Below, in pieces: positions 52,996 through 58,043 of a stretch of 58,043 nt of DNA (position 1 is the first letter of the stretch; every line of letters starts with the position of its first letter). The notes beneath the pieces are model-generated. The model saw nothing but the letters and a program-made list of their open reading frames with translations, was not told where the DNA came from and did not search any database. Made by a program: the position numbers and the translations under genes. The DNA comes from a bacterium (Candidatus Blackallbacteria) CG13_big_fil_rev_8_21_14_2_50_49_14. GTDB lineage: Bacteria > Cyanobacteriota > Sericytochromatia > UBA7694. The stretch spans positions 1-58,043 of the forward strand of contig PFGG01000039.1 of NCBI GenBank assembly GCA_002783405.1, given 5' to 3'.

Positions 52996-53246
52996 GCAGA
53001 ACCTCTGTATCTGTTATTCCTGAAGTAGTTTAACATGTGTTTCTAACACTGTCCTTGAGAAGGATCCCAGCCATGATTGAACGCAGGAATTCCACTCTCA
53101 CTTGGCAGTTGAACATCCTGCTGAGCTTACCAACCGGGCTAATGAACAGGAAAAAAAGTAAATTCTTAGCCGGTTACGCCAACTCAACCCGAATCTCAAT
53201 TGACTGGTAAACTGAAAAGAAAGACATGCAAAAAAAGGAATGAGAT

Positions 53247-54086
53247 ATGGTCGCGATTGGCAGATTTAATCAATTGGAAATCATCAAGGAGCGCAGCGTA
53301 GGCTATTTCTTTGATGGGGGAGAAGATGGCGATATTCTCATGCCCAAACGCCACCAGCCCGAACATTGCGAGGTGGGCGATTTCCTGAATGTCTTTATCT
53401 TTCATGATGCAGAAGGCCGACTGACAGCTACCACCCGGATTCCCAGTGCGCAAGTCGGTGAGGTGGCCTGGTTAAAAGTGGTCGAAGTGCATCGCATAGG
53501 CGCTTTTCTTGACTGGAATATGACCAAAGACCTCTTGGTGCCGATACGGGAGCAAGTTGAACTGATGGTTCCCCATCAATCCTATCTGGTTTATATTCAC
53601 CTGGATGAAGACCAGCGTATTATTGGCTCAAGTCGCCTTGAAAAATTTATTCAAGATGAAAATCAAGGGCAGTTTAGCTATGGACAGGAAGTCGATCTCT
53701 TGATTGCCGAAGAAACCGATTTGGGTTTCAAAGCCGTGGTCGACAACAGCCACTGGGGTTTAATTTACAGCAATGAAATTTTTCAACCCTTGCACATCGG
53801 TCAAAAAGCCAAAGGCTATATTAAAAAGCTCAGAGACGACGGCAAAATTGACGTCGCCCTTGAAAAACCGGGTTACAGCCCCGATCGGATCGAAGAGCTC
53901 GCGCGCCGAATTTATCAAAGGATTCAACTTTTCGATGGATTTTTGCCCTTAACAGACAAAAGCCCCCCTGAAGTGATTCAGGATGAATTTCAAGTCAGCA
54001 AGAAAAACTTCAAGCAGGCTGTGGGCAAACTGTATAAAGAACGCCGGATTCTGATTGAAGAGAAGGGCTTAAGGGCTGTTAAATAA
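53247..54086 (+). CDS. CvfB-like S1-domain RNA-binding protein
   Basis: The 279-residue protein matches the CvfB family. It has S1-like beta barrels (GRFNQLEIIKERSVGYFFDGGEDGDILMPKRHQPEHCEVGDFLNVFIFHDAEGRLTATTR, then VGEVAWLKVVEVHRIGAFLDWNMTKDLLVPIREQ, then FSYGQEVDLLIAEETDLGFKAVVDNSHWGLIYSNEIFQ). A C-terminal winged helix completes it (EVIQDEFQVSKKNFKQAVGKLYKERRILIE). CvfB modulates virulence gene expression in Staphylococcus. AAGGAATGAGAT precedes the ATG. Confidence 0.8.
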   Translation: MVAIGRFNQLEIIKERSVGYFFDGGEDGDILMPKRHQPEHCEVGDFLNVFIFHDAEGRLTATTRIPSAQVGEVAWLKVVEVHRIGAFLDWNMTKDLLVPIREQVELMVPHQSYLVYIHLDEDQRIIGSSRLEKFIQDENQGQFSYGQEVDLLIAEETDLGFKAVVDNSHWGLIYSNEIFQPLHIGQKAKGYIKKLRDDGKIDVALEKPGYSPDRIEELARRIYQRIQLFDGFLPLTDKSPPEVIQDEFQVSKKNFKQAVGKLYKERRILIEEKGLRAVK

Positions 54087-54114
54087 GCCTGGTTTCAGGC
54101 GAAAGGCCAAGCGC

Positions 54115-57100
54115 TTAATACTTGGGGCCAATCCCCCTTTGATCCAATTCATAGCGCCGTCTGCCGTATTCCACCCTATCGGGATCGGGAGCCCTTTCAG
54201 GCGCAGGTTTAAGCACATCAAGCTGGCGCAGGAAGGTCTCCTCTTCGCTTTCCCCCCAGATGGAATCTGCAACCCAGGCCAGCCCCCCGACAATCGCGGC
54301 CCCCACCAAGACAATCGGCGCGCCAGGGCCCGTCGAACCCGCCAGAATAAAGACCCCGGCCACGGCGCCCGTTCCACCTGCCAATGCCCCCACGCCCTTG
54401 GCGGTTCCGCCAATATAGTCTCCGTTTGAAAAATCCTGGTAAGAGCCATAGGCATCCACGCCCATGCCAATCACATCTCCCACCGGCCCCAAAAACTCCA
54501 TGAATTTGAGTGCACTCAACGCTTTCAGGGCTTTGGCACTTTTGAGAGTATCTTCGGTCAGGTTGAAGAGGGTGGCAATATTTTTGCCATTGCCTGCCAC
54601 CCCCAAAGCCGAACTTGAGAAATCAGCAATGCTCTTAAAATCAGCATTTTCAAATACAGCAGGGAGTTTTCCGGTCGCGGCCACACTGGCAGTCAGGGCC
54701 ATAAAGGCACCCAAGCCACCGGATTTTTGCAAGCTCTTGAGGAAGCCTGCGGCCGCTTTGCCGTTTTCCCCCATTCCATCGAGTTTTCCAGACAGATAGG
54801 TATACATTTTTTTGGGGTCATTGAGTTGCGCCATTTCTTCGGGGGAGAGCTTATCCAGGGCCTGTGCCAGGGCATCGGCAATCTTGGCCCCCTTGTCCAA
54901 GGCTGTATTGGGATCATTGATCGTGCCCATGACCTTTTCAAAAGCCGATTTTCGCTCTTGCAGACTGACACCGGATAAAATCTGGGCTGATTTTTGTTCA
55001 AGTTGTTTGCCGATCAGTTCCTGTCGCACAGCAAGCGCTTTTTGCGGATCCAACTGCGCCAGTTTGCCAATTTCGACTGAAAGCAACTGGGCCTGCTCAT
55101 CCTCTGAAAGCAGGCCGAGAAACTCATTGAATTCAGGGCTGAGCAGATGATCTGCTAATTTTTGAGCGGCCTCAGGCCCAAACACTTCCTGTATCGCTTC
55201 TTCACGGGCCTTGCCAAAGGCTGCTTGAACTTCAGGCTCTTGCGAGATGTCCAAAATTTTTGCTTCTATTTTTGAGATATCGATGCGCTTGCGCAAGTCC
55301 GCATCGATGTTTTCATCTTGAGACATGGCCAGCGCTGTATACAGTTTTTTTAATTCTTCAAGCTTGCTGCCCTCAGGCGCATTTTTGAGCAGGGCTTCCA
55401 CCTTTTTCATAAAGACCTGATCCGCTTGAGAAAGCGATTCCTTGCCAATCACGGAAAGAGGAGGGTTCTCAATCAATTGCTGCTTACGGGTTAAATCCAC
55501 TTCAATCCGCCCCTGGGTTTCTCGGGCCACCTGGTAATCTGAAATATACTGATCGGCTTTATCGCCAATCTGAGCCAGCATTTCTCCCTCTTGCGGGGTA
55601 ATCCCATCGTAGATTTTGGCAGCATTTTGAATATCACTCAGCAATTGGGTTTGGGTCTCTTTGACCAGATCCAGAATAGCCTGGGGATTCATAGGGTTCA
55701 GGGCTTCCAATTTGCGAATCTGAAGATTCAAAAATTCCAGCGATTTTTTTCCGCCCTCAGAGCTGATACGCACATGGTCTTGAAAAACCTTGACTTCAGA
55801 CTTCATCAAAACAATCAACTGCTTGCGATCGGTTTCAATCTGGGTGCGCAAACTTTGAGCTTGTTTTTGATACGATTCAAGCTCAGTGCCTTTGGCGGTC
55901 TGGATTTTGTCTTCAAGATCTGAAAGTTTGGCGATATTTCCTTCCAAGCGCTTTTGGGTATCGTCCAAGCCCTGATACAGGGTAGCCAAAGAACCCACGC
56001 GCATTTTGGTACTGTAAGCCGCGTGCTGAATTTGGGCCGTACTTTCCAGATTGCGTTTCTGTTCAGCCATGACCAGCGCCTTTTGGGCTTCCAGATTTTT
56101 GATTTCTTCAGGATGGGTCGCCAAGACCAAACGGGAATTGATCCGATTGAGCTGGGCTTCAAGCAGAGGCAAAGCTGTGGCTGGCGAATTGCGGTTTTCA
56201 CCAATTTTTTGTTCAGAGCCTGGAATCAGGTTGCTGCTCTTGGGCAAAATGGACATGCGCGCTGTCAGTACGGTTTGATAGGTATCCAATTCAGTCAATT
56301 GCCCCCCCAATTCAGAAAGCTGAGTTTGCAATCTTGCCATTTTTTCTAGTTGGGGGGGGGCGGCCTTACGAGCGGTTTCTAACTGAGCTTCCAAGTTTTG
56401 CTTTTGCTCTAAAAGACTGGCACGGGTTTCTACCAAAACGGTCATGCTGGTGGTCAGATTGGCTTTATACGCAGGATAGCGATCAGCTGCCAGCGTAGAG
56501 GCTCTGTTTTGATCCAGACCACTTGCCTGATCTGCAATGGCGACCTGGGCCAATTGCCTGACCGCATCGAGCCTTGCCGTCGTTTCTGACTCTGGTAAGT
56601 TTAAAACCGTGATCTGACGGTTGGGATCGGTAAAATACACACTGCCCTTGAGATATGAAACTGATGCCTGCAATTGTTCAGGTTGGATACCGCTTTTCAG
56701 TTCAACCACGGCAAAGGCTTTTCCACCTTCTGGCGTTTGCACCTCAACCACCAATTCACTGCCACTGTTTTTGGCATTGACCGCTTCCAGAGCGGCTTCT
56801 AAATTCGGATAGGTTTTTAACTCCGCTTCAGGATAGGCTGAAACAGCCTGAAAACGACTCTGAATCTCGGCAGGAGTTGCCAGGGGATAGCGCAGGCTTT
56901 CAATCAGGGGAGCCGCATCCTGTGCCAGCACATGGGCAGTTTCTCGCAATTGCGGCACAGCATCTAAACGGCGTATCCCTCGGGCCAGACTGGCTTCGAG
57001 TACAGGTCGAGTCAGCCCTGCAGAGGCATTATCAGCGGCAATTTTTTTGACTTGGGTCAGTTCAGGTTCAGGTTCAATGTTTTTGGGAGCGGCAACAGGC

Positions 57101-57267
57101 TCAGCAGGCGTTCCCCCCAAAGCCACCTGATCCTGTACATTCGGAGTCTGGTTCTCTGGCGCAGGATCGACAGGAGAGACAGGTGAAATCGGCAACTCTT
57201 TGGGCCGTACAGGCGGTAAATCAGCCAATTTTTGAATTAAAAAGGGATTCGATTGAATTGTGGTCAT
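54115..57267 (-). CDS. Very large coiled-coil protein with glycine-rich membrane-like C terminus
   Basis: The 1050-residue protein has a Pro/Ala-rich N terminus, a region of about 250 residues, and then long coiled coils (about 270-600; KQNLEAQLETARK, TQLSELGGQLTELDT, RKQLIVLMKSEVKV and others). A helical C-terminal region follows. Near the end Gly-rich hydrophobic segments recur (GTAKGVGALAGGTGAVAGVFILAGSTGPGAPIVLVGAAIVGGLAWVADSIW). It resembles no family I know. Toxins and phage tape-measure-like proteins share such layouts, but nothing proves either. AAGGAAATCTGT precedes the ATG at 57267. Confidence 0.6.
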   Translation of the reverse strand: MTTIQSNPFLIQKLADLPPVRPKELPISPVSPVDPAPENQTPNVQDQVALGGTPAEPVAAPKNIEPEPELTQVKKIAADNASAGLTRPVLEASLARGIRRLDAVPQLRETAHVLAQDAAPLIESLRYPLATPAEIQSRFQAVSAYPEAELKTYPNLEAALEAVNAKNSGSELVVEVQTPEGGKAFAVVELKSGIQPEQLQASVSYLKGSVYFTDPNRQITVLNLPESETTARLDAVRQLAQVAIADQASGLDQNRASTLAADRYPAYKANLTTSMTVLVETRASLLEQKQNLEAQLETARKAAPPQLEKMARLQTQLSELGGQLTELDTYQTVLTARMSILPKSSNLIPGSEQKIGENRNSPATALPLLEAQLNRINSRLVLATHPEEIKNLEAQKALVMAEQKRNLESTAQIQHAAYSTKMRVGSLATLYQGLDDTQKRLEGNIAKLSDLEDKIQTAKGTELESYQKQAQSLRTQIETDRKQLIVLMKSEVKVFQDHVRISSEGGKKSLEFLNLQIRKLEALNPMNPQAILDLVKETQTQLLSDIQNAAKIYDGITPQEGEMLAQIGDKADQYISDYQVARETQGRIEVDLTRKQQLIENPPLSVIGKESLSQADQVFMKKVEALLKNAPEGSKLEELKKLYTALAMSQDENIDADLRKRIDISKIEAKILDISQEPEVQAAFGKAREEAIQEVFGPEAAQKLADHLLSPEFNEFLGLLSEDEQAQLLSVEIGKLAQLDPQKALAVRQELIGKQLEQKSAQILSGVSLQERKSAFEKVMGTINDPNTALDKGAKIADALAQALDKLSPEEMAQLNDPKKMYTYLSGKLDGMGENGKAAAGFLKSLQKSGGLGAFMALTASVAATGKLPAVFENADFKSIADFSSSALGVAGNGKNIATLFNLTEDTLKSAKALKALSALKFMEFLGPVGDVIGMGVDAYGSYQDFSNGDYIGGTAKGVGALAGGTGAVAGVFILAGSTGPGAPIVLVGAAIVGGLAWVADSIWGESEEETFLRQLDVLKPAPERAPDPDRVEYGRRRYELDQRGIGPKY

Positions 57268-57431
57268 ACAGATTTCCTTGTCTTGCTTTGCTCTCACTCT
57301 ATACCCACATCGCTGCCTGTTTATTCAAGAAACGTCTGAAAAGCTTGAACAGGTCTGGCATTTAAAGTCTGGAATTGAGACAATAGAAACGCAGGGTTGG
57401 CGAAACAACCCGCTTAAAAAAGGGGACTACA

Positions 57432-58043
57432 ATGGATATCAAAGCATTTCAAGCGGGCAGCAAAGATATTTACCTAAAATATTATGGTCTGATGGAAAAA
57501 AGACGCTGGGCCATTGATTCGGATTTAAACTGGGCCGAAATGCAGACAGAAAAAGCGGATCGCCCTCTTCAGGAAATGCTGTATATCGCCTCTTTGATTG
57601 AAAGCTATACCTTTACCACCACGCCGCTCTTTCTGCAAAGGCATAAGGATTTGCCCTGGATTATCTCGCTCCAAATGGCACGGGGGTATGAGGAATGCAA
57701 GCATGGCAATGCACTTTGGCGCTATCTTGAAAATCTGGGCTATCCCGTGCTTGAAACAGATTTGATAGAAATTCAGCAGGTGCCCGATAAATTCGAAGGC
57801 ATGACCTTGTTTGAGCGCAATCTCTACTCCTGGCTGAGCGAAATTGAAACCACTGTTTTTTATCGCAAGGTCAGCGAACAATTGGCTGACCCCCTGGGTA
57901 AAAATCTGCTCAGTTTGATCTCTGCGGATGAACGCGTTCATGGCAGTTTTCTGCTGGAAACAATCAAATTGGAACTGGGTCTGAATCCAGGCCTTGTGCA
58001 AAATCTACAGCAAATTCTCGTGGATTACCAAAATCCTGAAAAA
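57432..58043 (+). CDS. Acyl-ACP-desaturase-like di-iron protein (partial)
   Basis: This gene runs off the right end; 204 residues are visible. The helical protein has the ferritin-like di-iron pattern of acyl-ACP desaturases: E57 in ASLIESYTF, E88-x-x-H91 in YEECKHGNALWRYL, E137 or E139 in WLSEIETT, and E167-x-x-H170 in ISADERVHGSF, which would bind two irons. The spacing and flanking residues match the acyl-ACP desaturase (FA_desaturase_2) family. It likely oxidises an acyl chain with O2. AAGGGG lies seven bases before the ATG. A small GGGTTG...CAACCC hairpin (57394-57411) lies upstream. Confidence 0.75.
   Translation, partial: MDIKAFQAGSKDIYLKYYGLMEKRRWAIDSDLNWAEMQTEKADRPLQEMLYIASLIESYTFTTTPLFLQRHKDLPWIISLQMARGYEECKHGNALWRYLENLGYPVLETDLIEIQQVPDKFEGMTLFERNLYSWLSEIETTVFYRKVSEQLADPLGKNLLSLISADERVHGSFLLETIKLELGLNPGLVQNLQQILVDYQNPEK

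Noticed and set aside
54087-54100. GCCTG-GTTT-CAGGC hairpin after the CvfB-like gene
   Set aside because: Only five pairs and no T run; too weak to call as a terminator.
57525-58001. Minus-strand 158-codon frame
   Set aside because: It lies wholly opposite the di-iron protein gene, which has clear metal-site motifs.
1-58043. CRISPR array, rRNA or prophage
   Set aside because: No regularly spaced repeats, no rRNA-like sequence, and no capsid, portal, terminase or integrase genes were seen.

Overview
The window looks like a chromosomal segment of a Gram-negative bacterium with roughly balanced base composition. The evidence is several predicted lipoproteins (lipoboxes ending in Cys), an mreBCD cell-shape cluster, a FlgO/CsgG-like periplasmic protein, and a uniform codon style from about 15 kb onward. 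GTG and TTG starts are common. There is no rRNA or other taxonomic marker. Many long proteins match no family I recognise, which would fit a poorly sampled, uncultured lineage, but I cannot name the phylum.

About 1-14.7 kb is an accessory region. Short, unrelated genes of differing base composition sit among decayed genes: an AT-rich HAD phosphatase, a Fic protein with an operator-like palindrome, YdeI/OmdA and YeeZ-like genes, an isoprenylcysteine-methyltransferase-like protein, a flavin reductase and a truncated AlkC-type glycosylase. The decayed genes are a GFA fragment, an alpha/beta-hydrolase fragment and a nucleoside deaminase that lost its metal-binding centre. Remnants of IS5- and IS3-type elements and two copies of an 82-84 bp hairpin repeat lie among them. 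A 16-base motif recurs three times just upstream of genes and recalls the end of integron attC sites, but complete attC sites are not visible. Two paralogous glycine-rich membrane proteins flank a 2-kb segment bounded by IS3 half-elements.

From about 14.9 to 37.8 kb lie mostly lineage-specific genes. They include a secreted HEAT/YARHG operon, a long LysM/coiled-coil protein, and an ATP-grasp ligase overlapping an isocitrate-dehydrogenase-like gene whose substrate residues are changed. There follow a secreted S1 protease, a PrcB-like lipoprotein, a SPINDLY-type glycosyltransferase, a FlgO-TPR protein with a histidine phosphatase, a two-domain phospholipase-D protein, an MscS channel fused to a cyclic-nucleotide domain, tRNA-Gln(CTG), and an SH3-domain membrane protein.

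From 38.2 to 45.9 kb is a housekeeping block on the plus strand: a truncated-haemoglobin lipoprotein, recN, radC, mreB, mreC, mreD, a hexapeptide acyltransferase, a TPR protein and pdxH, closed by a strong terminator. From 46 kb to the end are a triple-CAP secreted protein, an ornithine/diaminopimelate-decarboxylase-family enzyme, a GNAT acetyltransferase, a B12-binding radical SAM protein, a CvfB-like RNA-binding protein, a 1050-residue coiled-coil/membrane protein and, cut by the window end, an acyl-ACP-desaturase-like di-iron protein.

The best candidates for undescribed biology are the ATP-grasp/divergent dehydrogenase operon, the glycine-zipper paralogue pair with the large coiled-coil proteins, and the PLD protein with a novel N-terminal half.
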